6,573 nucleotides of DNA from Clostridia bacterium (lineage in GTDB: Bacteria; Bacillota; Clostridia; Oscillospirales; Acutalibacteraceae). The notes under the pieces were generated by a model that did no database searches, was not told where the DNA came from, and was given only the letters and a program-made list of their open reading frames with translations. The position numbers and the translations under genes are program-made. This document shows, piece after piece, positions 1-5,358 of this stretch (positions are counted from its first letter, which is position 1; each line of letters begins with the position of its first letter). The stretch lies in assembly GCA_017414725.1 (NCBI GenBank), contig JAFQKZ010000084.1, positions 1 to 6,573 of the forward strand, in the 5' to 3' direction.

Positions 1-234
1 AATACATACACAAAAATGTTTGATAATAATCTAAAAAAAGAGTTTTTGAAATTGAGTGTATATCACAAAGAAGAGTGTAAGAACTGCTGGGCGAAATATT
101 ACTGTTGTGGAGGATGCAGCTCCAAAAATTATCAGCACAATAAAAATTTAAAAACCCCATACAAATTATCATGTGAAATACAAAAGAAAAAAATCGAATG
201 TGCTATAGCTTACAACGTGCTTTCGAGAAATTAA
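1..234 (+). CDS. scfB: SCIFF peptide radical SAM maturase, C-terminal SPASM end (partial)
   Basis: This is the last 77 codons of a radical SAM enzyme of the CteB/ScfB type, which forms thioether cross-links in the six-cysteine SCIFF precursor peptide. The frame is open to the left edge, so the ATG at 16 is probably internal. What is visible is the C-terminal SPASM region. Its cysteines are spaced C-x2-C-x5-C-x3-C (fragment residues 26, 29, 35, 39), followed by C58 and C67. This arrangement would bind auxiliary 4Fe-4S clusters. The blocks CxxCWAKYYC, GGC, a PYKL-type stretch, and KKxIECAIA near the end match my recollection of the SCIFF-maturase family. An extra cysteine (C36) sits where Ser is usual. 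The radical SAM CxxxCxxC core and the scfA precursor gene would lie upstream, outside the window. The family call is firm from the motif pattern; activity cannot be judged from this fragment. Confidence 0.88.
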   Translation, partial: NTYTKMFDNNLKKEFLKLSVYHKEECKNCWAKYYCCGGCSSKNYQHNKNLKTPYKLSCEIQKKKIECAIAYNVLSRN

Positions 235-322
235 ATATTTAATGCAGGGTCGCCATTGATTCGGACAACCACAGTAAAAAATCCAAACTAACACCTAATG
301 CGTCCACGCGAAACTCTAAGAA

Positions 323-709
323 TCACTCGGAAGACTCACTGGTTTCGATTTCAGGATTCTCTGTTATCTGTCCATTTTCATCCATCAAACCAAAAACAAG
401 AAAATCTGTAAACCCGGTCATTTCGAACACTTCACGCACTTCCGGAATCTCGTTTACTATCAAGAGGCTTGAATCGTTTTCAAAAGCATCAAGTCTCTTT
501 TTTACGTGTAACACGGTTCTAAGGCCAGCGCTACTCAGATACTCAACGTTTTTCATATTCAACACTAAATTAACTTTCGTTTGATTTTGTTCAAAATTAT
601 CTAAATCCGAATCAAGAATGTCCTGCAAATCCGGAGCAGTTTGAGTATCTACCCTACCACTAATATCATAAATAGTTTTATCATCTATAATTTTTTTAAT
701 TGCTTCCAT
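323..709 (-). CDS. STAS-domain anti-sigma factor antagonist (RsbV/SpoIIAA-like)
   Basis: This 128-residue cytoplasmic protein has a single STAS domain covering about residues 1-107. The family holds anti-sigma kinases in check: the unphosphorylated form binds the kinase and frees its target, and the kinase inactivates it by phosphorylating one serine. The signature YLSSAGLRTVL (57-67) places the likely phosphoserine at S60, with S59 where RsbV has Asp; SSAG variants are common in the family. Other typical elements are DISGRVDTQTAP near the N terminus and the VREVFEMTGF helix at 91-100. An acidic, Glu/Ser-rich tail (about 108-128) extends past the domain. The start is fixed by AAGGAGG at 718-724 on the minus strand. 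Only 3 nt separate it from the kinase gene upstream, so the two are surely co-transcribed. No sigma factor gene follows. The family call is secure; the regulon is unknown. Confidence 0.92.
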   Translation of the reverse strand: MEAIKKIIDDKTIYDISGRVDTQTAPDLQDILDSDLDNFEQNQTKVNLVLNMKNVEYLSSAGLRTVLHVKKRLDAFENDSSLLIVNEIPEVREVFEMTGFTDFLVFGLMDENGQITENPEIETSESSE

Positions 710-712
710 AAA

Positions 713-1138
713 TTATTCCTCCTTGAAATTATCTAAATCATTTATTTGTTTGGTCAATATTAATATATTACAATTATTCAAATATTTATATTGTATATTA
801 TCAACAAATTTTCGAACTATATATAGTCCTAAACCACCAATTTTTCGTTCATGAACAGGCATTGTTACGTCTGCAATAGGTATACCGGTCGGATCAAACT
901 TGACTCCGGAATCAACAAATTTCACTTCAACAATATTATTATTTTGTGCAAGTTCAATGCTAATATTTCCTGTCTTTTTTGAATGTGAATACGCATACTT
1001 ACAAATATTAGTAAAAATTTCCTCACATGAAATTAGTAGTCTGGTTATATCTCTTTGATTTATATTGTACTTTTGCAAAAATTCTATTATAAAATCTCTA
1101 AATTTTGGCCAATTTTGGATTATAGCAACATCTGTCAT
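713..1138 (-). CDS. Anti-sigma factor serine kinase, HATPase fold (RsbW/SpoIIAB-like)
   Basis: This 141-residue protein is a GHKL-type ATPase of the RsbW/SpoIIAB family. In this family it binds a partner (usually a sigma factor) and phosphorylates the cognate STAS antagonist. The N box is EEIFTN (39-44; E40 likely catalytic, N44 binding Mg-ATP). The G1 box is VDSGVKFDP (75-83). The G2 box and ATP lid is IGGLGLYIVRKFVD (100-113). The length fits a stand-alone HATPase domain with no membrane or sensor part, so it acts in the cytoplasm. The STAS gene begins 3 nt downstream and is the obvious partner. The gene order is kinase then antagonist, the reverse of rsbV-rsbW and spoIIAA-spoIIAB, and no sigma gene is adjacent. 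A GGAGA-type ribosome binding site lies at 1149-1154 (minus strand). The target could be a sigma factor elsewhere or a non-sigma partner. Confidence 0.9.
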   Translation of the reverse strand: MTDVAIIQNWPKFRDFIIEFLQKYNINQRDITRLLISCEEIFTNICKYAYSHSKKTGNISIELAQNNNIVEVKFVDSGVKFDPTGIPIADVTMPVHERKIGGLGLYIVRKFVDNIQYKYLNNCNILILTKQINDLDNFKEE

Positions 1139-1175
1139 TGTAAAATAATCTCCGTGAAATAATCATAAACGTGAT

Positions 1176-1673
1176 TTAAACAGTCATAGCGGCTCCGGCA
1201 ACAGTAGTCTTAGCATTCACATTGTTCTGCCCCGGCGCAATCTCGGTATTACCATTATTTGTATACTTTATATCAAAATTTATAAACTTGCTAAATAGTC
1301 CGTTGGCATCTAGAGTTTTGCTTCCATGCTTTTTGTTAAGTTCTAATAATATTTCTGTTAATAATTCTGATTTTGCACGATAAAATTCAGTTTTAAAAGA
1401 GTCAAGTTCCTGTTTGTATGTGCGGGCACGCTTTTTATATTTGTTCTTGCTGTGTTTTAATTTTTCGTTTTCAGATACTAATAAAGAATTCCGGTATTCT
1501 AAATTTTTGATTTGCTCTGCACAGTTTTCGCATATTTTTTTGGTGCTTTCTGTTGAATTTGCTGTTGAAAATGTTAAAACTGGTGCTTCTGAGCGAACAA
1601 AATTCAAATTATTTGTATTAAATACACCAAATATAATAGAAGATATCAAAATTTTTTTTACTGGATTTTTCAT
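1176..1673 (-). CDS. Secreted coiled-coil protein of unknown function
   Basis: I do not recognise this 165-residue protein. It starts with a plausible signal peptide: lysines at 2, 6 and 7, a hydrophobic stretch ILISSIIFGVF (8-18), and a possible cleavage site near residues 28-30. There is no lipobox, LPxTG motif or second membrane segment, so release to the outside is inferred. A C-x2-C pair (C48, C51) precedes a long charged helix rich in Lys and Glu (about 52-115) that reads as a coiled coil. A Asn/Gly/Thr-rich tail follows and ends in a small-residue stretch, TTVAGAAMTV. The CxxC lacks any thioredoxin context; it could be a disulfide or metal site, or mean nothing. AGAGGTG at 1684-1690 (minus strand) supports the start. 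The gene is first in the cluster, 37 nt before the anti-sigma kinase, so it may be co-transcribed with that switch. Reality as a gene is likely; function is unknown. Confidence 0.72.
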   Translation of the reverse strand: MKNPVKKILISSIIFGVFNTNNLNFVRSEAPVLTFSTANSTESTKKICENCAEQIKNLEYRNSLLVSENEKLKHSKNKYKKRARTYKQELDSFKTEFYRAKSELLTEILLELNKKHGSKTLDANGLFSKFINFDIKYTNNGNTEIAPGQNNVNAKTTVAGAAMTV

Positions 1674-1822
1674 AAGTATTTGGCACCTCTTTCAAACAAA
1701 TATTTATGTATATTGAATAAAAAACAAAATATTAACCACAAGATTGTAGTAAATAATAACACAAAATGTACATGATATTTCAGACTTCGCAAAACTTAAA
1801 CAAAAAATAATGCAAAATTAAC

Positions 1823-1851
1823 TTGAGATTTTTTTGTTTGTAATTTAAAAT
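1823..1851 (+). promoter_or_regulatory. Sigma-A-type promoter of rplJL
   Basis: TTGAGA at 1823-1828 and TAAAAT at 1846-1851 are separated by exactly 17 bp. They match the housekeeping -35 and -10 consensus at 5 of 6 positions each, taking the consensus as TTGACA and TATAAT. Transcription would begin near 1857-1860. That is just in front of the conserved L10-leader sequence, so it leaves a leader of about 170 nt before the rplJ start. Position and match make this the best promoter in the window. Confidence 0.75.
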
Positions 1852-1860
1852 ATTAAGTAA

Positions 1861-2000
1861 TAATTGTTCCTGAGACAGTCGGTACTTATAATTTTGTTAT
1901 TTAAAATTATTTAAAGTTTAAATTTGCCGGCCGAGGACGAGTAATCGTTCGTATTTAATGTCAATTTTTGTTCATTGGGAATAATTAAGTTGGCTTTTTT
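1861..2000 (+). ncRNA. L10 leader (ribosomal protein autoregulatory mRNA leader)
   Basis: The leader carries the hallmark strands of the Firmicutes L10 leader: GAGACAGUCGGUA (1872-1884) and UGCCGGCCGAGG (1925-1936). GUCGGUA (1878-1884) pairs with UGCCGGC (1925-1931) over 7 bp. Enclosed is an 8-bp A/U helix, 1888-1895 with 1903-1910, extended by CUU 1885-1887 with AAG 1914-1916. Unpaired nucleotides remain on the 3' side (1911-1913 and 1917-1924), as expected for a bent, asymmetric L10-binding element. Next comes a small hairpin, GGACGA / UCGUUC (1935-1940 with 1945-1950), closed by a GUAA tetraloop of GNRA type. A terminator hairpin follows. In Firmicutes, excess L10-(L12)4 complex binds such leaders and causes premature termination of rplJL. 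Helices were found by eye; the class assignment also rests on the conserved primary sequence and its place before rplJ. Confidence 0.85.
1960..2000 (+). terminator. Leader attenuator: intrinsic terminator before rplJ
   Basis: GUCAAUUU (1960-1967) pairs with AAGUUGGC (1987-1994). The stem continues inward after a two-nucleotide bulge (1985-1986) with UUGUUC (1968-1973) on GAAUAA (1979-1984), closing a five-nucleotide loop (1974-1978). Six T follow at once (1995-2000). It ends 28 nt before the rplJ start and after a strong promoter, so it must act as a conditional terminator rather than a gene end. Confidence 0.75.
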
Positions 2001-2015
2001 GTTTTATAAATATTC

Positions 2016-2020
2016 GGAGG
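2016..2020 (+). promoter_or_regulatory. Ribosome binding site fixing the rplJ TTG start
   Basis: GGAGG, continuing as GGAGGTG, lies 8 nt before a TTG at 2029. The protein from that TTG begins with the MPSxKVLEKKK pattern usual for L10. The longer reading from a TTG at 1975 would run through the attenuator hairpin and add 18 residues with no family support, so it is set aside. Confidence 0.88.
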
Positions 2021-2028
2021 TGAAAATA

Positions 2029-2559
2029 TTGCCAAGTACAAAAGTTCTGGAGAAAAAGAAAGCAATAGTTAGCGAGATTTCTGAAAAATTGCGTTCTTCT
2101 TGTGCCGGCGTAGTCGTCAGTTATCAGGGTATAAATGTCGAAGATGACACCCAGTTGAGAAAAAAATTGCGCGATGCTCAAGTAGAATACATGGTCGTCA
2201 AGAATACGTTATTGAGAAGAGCGGCTGAAGATGCCGGAATTGCTGGATTGTCCGATTCTCTAAAGGGTTCTACGGCTTTAGCTATAAGTGCTAATGATTA
2301 TGTCGTGGCGTCTAAAATTTTGTGCGAGTTCGCCAAAGATCATGATTTCTTCAAAGTCAAATCAGGATTTATTGATGACAGAGCAATTGATAGTAACGAA
2401 GTCGTGAACCTTTCGAAACTTCCGCCGAGAGAAGTTCTTATTGCTCAAGTTCTGGGCGGCTTGAACGCACCAATCCAAGGTTTCGCCAATGTTTTACATG
2501 GTACATTGAGATCGTTTGCATTAGTTATAAAAGCAATCGCAGACAAGCAAAGTGCATAA
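2029..2559 (+). CDS. rplJ: Large-subunit ribosomal protein L10 (uL10)
   Basis: L10 is the base of the ribosomal stalk. It binds 23S rRNA beside L11 and carries the L7/L12 dimers that recruit translation GTPases. The 176-residue product has normal family length. The rRNA-binding globular domain covers about residues 1-130, with YQGINVEDDTQLRKKLR and the conserved VVKNTLLRRA. The C-terminal helix (about residues 145-173, LNAPIQGFANVLHGTLRSFALVIKAIA) is where L12 dimers dock. Translation starts at a TTG, chosen because GGAGG stands 8 nt before it and the N terminus then matches the family. The gene follows an L10 leader with its own promoter and precedes rplL by 60 nt. Neither rplK-rplA upstream nor rpoB downstream is present, unlike the usual arrangement. 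Regulation is expected to be feedback by the L10-L12 complex on the leader. Confidence 0.97.
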   Translation: MPSTKVLEKKKAIVSEISEKLRSSCAGVVVSYQGINVEDDTQLRKKLRDAQVEYMVVKNTLLRRAAEDAGIAGLSDSLKGSTALAISANDYVVASKILCEFAKDHDFFKVKSGFIDDRAIDSNEVVNLSKLPPREVLIAQVLGGLNAPIQGFANVLHGTLRSFALVIKAIADKQSA

Positions 2560-2606
2560 TATATTCGAAAATATTTTTAAAATTTTGTAATTTTCATGAA
2601 TTTTAT

Positions 2607-2611
2607 GGAGG
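2607..2611 (+). promoter_or_regulatory. Ribosome binding site fixing the rplL start
   Basis: GGAGG is placed 8 nt before the ATG at 2620, giving the expected L7/L12 N terminus [12 protein letters not shown]. In-frame ATGs at 2596 and 2605 lie before or next to this site and lack one of their own, so they are rejected as starts. Confidence 0.88.
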
Positions 2612-2619
2612 TAAACATA

Positions 2620-2997
2620 ATGTCAGATAAAGTAGCACAATTAATCGAACAAGTCAAAAGTTTAACAGTTTTAGAGCTCAGCGAAGTCGTAAAAGCTCTC
2701 GAAGAGGAATTCGGAGTATCCGCAGCAGCTCCTATGGCAGTTGCAGCAGCTCCGGCAGCAGCGGCAGCAGCTCCGGCTGAAGAAAAAACTGAATTCGATG
2801 TAATTCTAAAAGCAGCCGGCGACAACAAAATGAAAGTCGTTAAAGCTGTCAAAGACTTAACCGGACTCGGACTGAAAGAAGCTAAAGACGTTGTCGACGG
2901 AGCTCCAAAAGCTGTAAAAGAAAAAGTAAGCAAAGAAGCTGCTGAAGATCTGAAGAAACAACTCGAAGAACTCGGCGCCCAAGTCGAAATCAAATAA
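2620..2997 (+). CDS. rplL: Large-subunit ribosomal protein L7/L12 (bL12)
   Basis: L7/L12 is the mobile, multi-copy stalk protein that recruits and stimulates elongation and initiation GTPases on the ribosome. The 125-residue product has the standard layout. Residues 1-33 are the helical dimerisation domain that docks on L10. Residues 34-53 are an Ala/Pro flexible hinge. Residues 57-125 are the globular C-terminal domain, with [47 protein letters not shown]. The hinge repeats AAAP at residues 35, 42 and 49, matching three copies of an 11-nt word 21 nt apart in the DNA. The gene is the second of a two-gene operon with rplJ and is closed by a strong terminator. No separate promoter was seen in the 60-nt gap, so it should share the leader control of rplJ. 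Confidence 0.98.
   Translation: MSDKVAQLIEQVKSLTVLELSEVVKALEEEFGVSAAAPMAVAAAPAAAAAAPAEEKTEFDVILKAAGDNKMKVVKAVKDLTGLGLKEAKDVVDGAPKAVKEKVSKEAAEDLKKQLEELGAQVEIK
2722..2774 (+). repeat. Three-copy 21-nt repeat in the rplL hinge
   Basis: The 11-nt word GCAGCAGCTCC occurs exactly at 2722, 2743 and 2764, always 21 nt apart and in frame. It encodes AAAP at the start of each seven-residue unit. The nucleotides between the copies differ (ATGGCAGTT-like versus GGCAGCAGCG-like), so this is a decayed or selected repeat rather than a fresh duplication. It may allow hinge-length change by slippage. Confidence 0.7.
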
Positions 2998-3015
2998 CAT
3001 AATTTAAATAAAATT

Positions 3016-3050
3016 CTTGCTTGTTAAGTTATTTAGCAAGCAAGTTTTTT
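3016..3050 (+). terminator. Intrinsic terminator after rplL, possibly bidirectional
   Basis: CTTGCTTG (3016-3023) pairs perfectly with CAAGCAAG (3037-3044). The helix can continue through a U-G and three A-U pairs (3024-3027 with 3033-3036) to a five-nucleotide loop. Six T follow (3045-3050). It ends the rplJL transcript 19 nt after the rplL stop codon. An A-rich stretch lies on its left side, so the minus-strand tdk transcript, whose gene ends at 3074, could also stop here. Confidence 0.92.
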
Positions 3051-3073
3051 GTATATAATATATAATTTTATGT

Positions 3074-3643
3074 TTATATCTCACCTAAAGTCCAGCACTT
3101 GTGACAAAGCGGAATATATTTTTCGTCTCCGCCAATGTCAATAATATCACCTGTATAAATAATTTTGTTGTTACAATATTTGGCGTTCATAATCGCTTTT
3201 GTACCACATTTTGTGCACATACACTGAATTTCCCTGACAGTATCGCAAATCTCCAGTATTCTTTTCGTACCCGGGAAAAGCCTACCTGTAAAGTCAGTCT
3301 TCAGACCGTAGCACATAATCATGATATTATTATCTGCCATTTCGCGAAGTTCATCGACTTGGTTCTCAGTCAAAAATTGGGCTTCATCGATAATAATTAT
3401 CTCCGGATTGTTTAATTTTTCGTGAGAAATTACCAAATCTCGAATTTTAGAATTACTCTCTATGACTATAGCTTCACTTGACAGACCAACGCGTGATTTA
3501 ATAATAGTCTTGCCACTACGAGTGTCCAAACTTGGCTTCATGAGCAGAACTCTTTTGCCGCGCTCTTCAAAACTGAATTTTTTCATCAGAGCATTTGCAG
3601 TCTTGCTGGATCCCATGACTCCGTAATAAAAATATAACTTCAA
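3074..3643 (-). CDS. tdk: Thymidine kinase, type II (TK1-like)
   Basis: This 189-residue enzyme phosphorylates thymidine to dTMP with ATP, for pyrimidine salvage in the cytoplasm. The P-loop is YGVMGSSKTANAL (7-19; K14 and T15 bind phosphate). It reads SSKT where many family members have SGKS; to my knowledge this variant occurs in clostridial homologs. The Walker B/catalytic block is IIIIDEAQFL (82-91; E87 the likely base). YGLKTDFTGRLFPGT (112-126) matches the family's YGLRxDF segment and thymidine-binding region. C143, C146, C180 and C183 form the expected structural zinc site. Translation begins at a TTG, supported by CAGGAG 7 nt before it and by the conserved KLYFYYG N terminus. The gene is the last of the gltX-glnS-tdk series, 23 nt after glnS, and converges on rplL. 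The set of motifs is complete, so it should be active. Confidence 0.96.
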   Translation of the reverse strand: MKLYFYYGVMGSSKTANALMKKFSFEERGKRVLLMKPSLDTRSGKTIIKSRVGLSSEAIVIESNSKIRDLVISHEKLNNPEIIIIDEAQFLTENQVDELREMADNNIMIMCYGLKTDFTGRLFPGTKRILEICDTVREIQCMCTKCGTKAIMNAKYCNNKIIYTGDIIDIGGDEKYIPLCHKCWTLGEI

Positions 3644-3650
3644 TATAATA

Positions 3651-3656
3651 CTCCTG
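3651..3656 (-). promoter_or_regulatory. Ribosome binding site fixing the tdk TTG start
   Basis: CAGGAG on the minus strand sits 7 nt before the TTG at 3643. No ATG or GTG lies at a plausible in-frame position near it, and starting at this TTG gives the canonical K-L-Y-F beginning of type II thymidine kinases. Confidence 0.85.
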
Positions 3657-3666
3657 TTAAAAATAT

Positions 3667-5340
3667 TTAATTTATTTTAAAACTTTCTTTAAGACTTACG
3701 GATTTGTTAAACACTAAATTATTTTCTGTACAATTTTTTAAATCCGGTGTGAAATACCCCAGTCTCATAAACTGATAGCTTTCGCCTAGTTTGTAATTTT
3801 TCAGACTTGCTTCAAGTTTACAATTTTCTAGAATTTTTAGCGAATTTTTGTTAATATTATCTATAAAATTTTCTTGAGACTCTGGATTTTCGTCTAAAAA
3901 TAAATTCTCATACAAATTCACAGTCGCATTGACGCATGTTTTTGAGTCAACCCAATGAATTGTACTCTTGATTTTGCGACCGTCAAGAGTGTTCCCGCCA
4001 CGCGAATCCGGGTCGTACTCGGCATAAATCTCCAAAATATTATTGTTAATTTTGTAGTCTGTACACTTGATCACATAAGCAGATTTCAGTCGAACTTCAT
4101 TGCCAGGGAACAATCTGAAGTATTTTTTCACAGGATTAATCATGAAATCATCGGATTCAATGTAAATTTCGCGCGAAAAACTGACTTTTCTGGTACCATC
4201 TAAAATATTATTCGGGTTATTTTCGACTTCAAAATATTCTGTTTTGTCTTCAGGGTAATTTGCAATAATTAATTTAACAGGATTTAATACGCACATAACT
4301 CTTTTGGCGCGCAAATTTAAATCTTCTCTCAAACAGTGCTCGAGAAAATTGTATTCAACGGTACTTATAGTCTTCGAAACGCCGATTTTATCGCAAAAAT
4401 TTCTTATAGACTCAGGTGTGTAACCCCTACGTCTGAGGCCGCTGATAGTCGGCAATCTCGGGTCGTCCCAGCCGTCAACTATGTTTTCTTCGACCAATTT
4501 TCTGAGTTTTCGCTTGCTCATCACAGTATAATTAATGTTCAATCTTGCGAATTCAATTTGTCTGGGTTGCGATTTAATTAAATTTTGATTAATATTCTGT
4601 ATAACCCAGTTGTATAACGGCCTGTGATCTTCAAACTCCAAAGAACACAACGAGTGAGTTATCCCTTCGAGCGCGTCTTCAATCGGGTGCGCGTAGTCGT
4701 ACATCGGGTAAATACACCATTTATTTCCGGTTCTGTGATGACTTGCATGATTAATTCTGTACAAAACCGGGTCGCGCATGTTGAAATTTCCGGAATTCAG
4801 GTCGATTTTTGCACGCAATGTCATGGCTCCGTCAGGAAATTCACCATTTTTCATCCGTAAAAACAAATCTTTGCTCTCTTCTTTTGGGCGATTTCTATAC
4901 GGACTGACAGCCGGAGTGCTTGCGTCGCCACGATTATTCTTGACCTGCTCCGGAGTAAGCTCACAAACATACGCCAAATTTCTGTCAATCAAATCGCACG
5001 CAAACTCGAACATTTTGTCAAAATAATCCGATGCAAAATAAAATCTGTCGTCCCAGTCGAAACCCAACCACTTGACATCTTCTTTGATAGAATTAATATA
5101 CTCGACGTCCTCTTTTACGGGGTTCGTGTCGTCCATGCGCAGATTACAGAGCCCATTGAATTTTTGAGCAGCTCCAAAATCAATGCAAATCGCCTTGGCA
5201 TGTCCAATGTGCAAATAGCCGTTGGGTTCGGGCGGGAATCTCGTATGTACGGTCTTGCCATGAAAAATTCCGTCCGGCGATATATCTTTTTTTATGTTTT
5301 CGAAAATAAAATTTCCGGCATTTTTATTAATATCTTCCAT
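3667..5340 (-). CDS. glnS: Glutamine--tRNA ligase (GlnRS)
   Basis: This class I aminoacyl-tRNA synthetase of 557 residues joins glutamine to tRNA-Gln using ATP. The Rossmann catalytic core opens with RFPPEPNGYLHIGHAKAI (34-51; HIGH motif H44-H47). It carries NLRMDDTNP (67-74), and YPMYDYAHPIEDALEGITHSLCSLEFEDHRPLYNW (211-245), which is typical of GlnRS. VMSKR (273-277) is the KMSKS-type loop. The PPEPNGYLHIGH form and the long all-beta anticodon-binding region (about 345-557) separate it from bacterial GluRS. There is no N-terminal extension or C-terminal Yqey-like domain. The start is supported by GGGTGAG at 5346-5352. It lies 18 nt after gltX and 23 nt before tdk, in one apparent operon. 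Its presence implies direct Gln-tRNA formation, without absolute need for GatCAB on tRNA-Gln. Many Firmicutes lack this gene, while many Clostridia have it. Confidence 0.97.
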   Translation of the reverse strand: MEDINKNAGNFIFENIKKDISPDGIFHGKTVHTRFPPEPNGYLHIGHAKAICIDFGAAQKFNGLCNLRMDDTNPVKEDVEYINSIKEDVKWLGFDWDDRFYFASDYFDKMFEFACDLIDRNLAYVCELTPEQVKNNRGDASTPAVSPYRNRPKEESKDLFLRMKNGEFPDGAMTLRAKIDLNSGNFNMRDPVLYRINHASHHRTGNKWCIYPMYDYAHPIEDALEGITHSLCSLEFEDHRPLYNWVIQNINQNLIKSQPRQIEFARLNINYTVMSKRKLRKLVEENIVDGWDDPRLPTISGLRRRGYTPESIRNFCDKIGVSKTISTVEYNFLEHCLREDLNLRAKRVMCVLNPVKLIIANYPEDKTEYFEVENNPNNILDGTRKVSFSREIYIESDDFMINPVKKYFRLFPGNEVRLKSAYVIKCTDYKINNNILEIYAEYDPDSRGGNTLDGRKIKSTIHWVDSKTCVNATVNLYENLFLDENPESQENFIDNINKNSLKILENCKLEASLKNYKLGESYQFMRLGYFTPDLKNCTENNLVFNKSVSLKESFKIN

Positions 5341-5358
5341 AAATTCTCACCCAAAAAT

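Noticed and set aside
248..270. Possible minus-strand hairpin downstream of the STAS gene (7 pairs, 9-nt loop)
   Set aside because: It depends on several G-U pairs and has no adjacent T tract in the minus direction, so I would not call it a terminator for either converging transcript.
1414..1716. Plus-strand open frame of 100 codons opposite the secreted protein
   Set aside because: It has no clear ribosome binding site, its product is a low-complexity hydrophobic/Phe-rich shadow, and it lies antisense to a better-supported gene.
1674..1822. Promoter for the minus-strand secreted protein/kinase/STAS cluster
   Set aside because: AT-rich sequence gives several weak candidates (for example TTTACT with TATTTT at 16 bp), but none stands out, so no site is annotated although a promoter should be here.
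1975..2028. Longer rplJ reading from an upstream TTG
   Set aside because: The extra 18 codons overlap the attenuator hairpin, are unlike any L10 N terminus, and are bypassed by the GGAGG at 2016.
2561..2577. Small ATATT-CGAA-AATAT hairpin with T residues between rplJ and rplL
   Set aside because: Five A-U pairs are too weak for an intrinsic terminator, and rplL needs read-through from rplJ.
3602..3625. Altered P-loop (GSSKT) in thymidine kinase as a sign of inactivity
   Set aside because: The phosphate-binding Lys-Thr is kept, SSKT forms occur in clostridial thymidine kinases as far as I recall, and all other motifs are intact.
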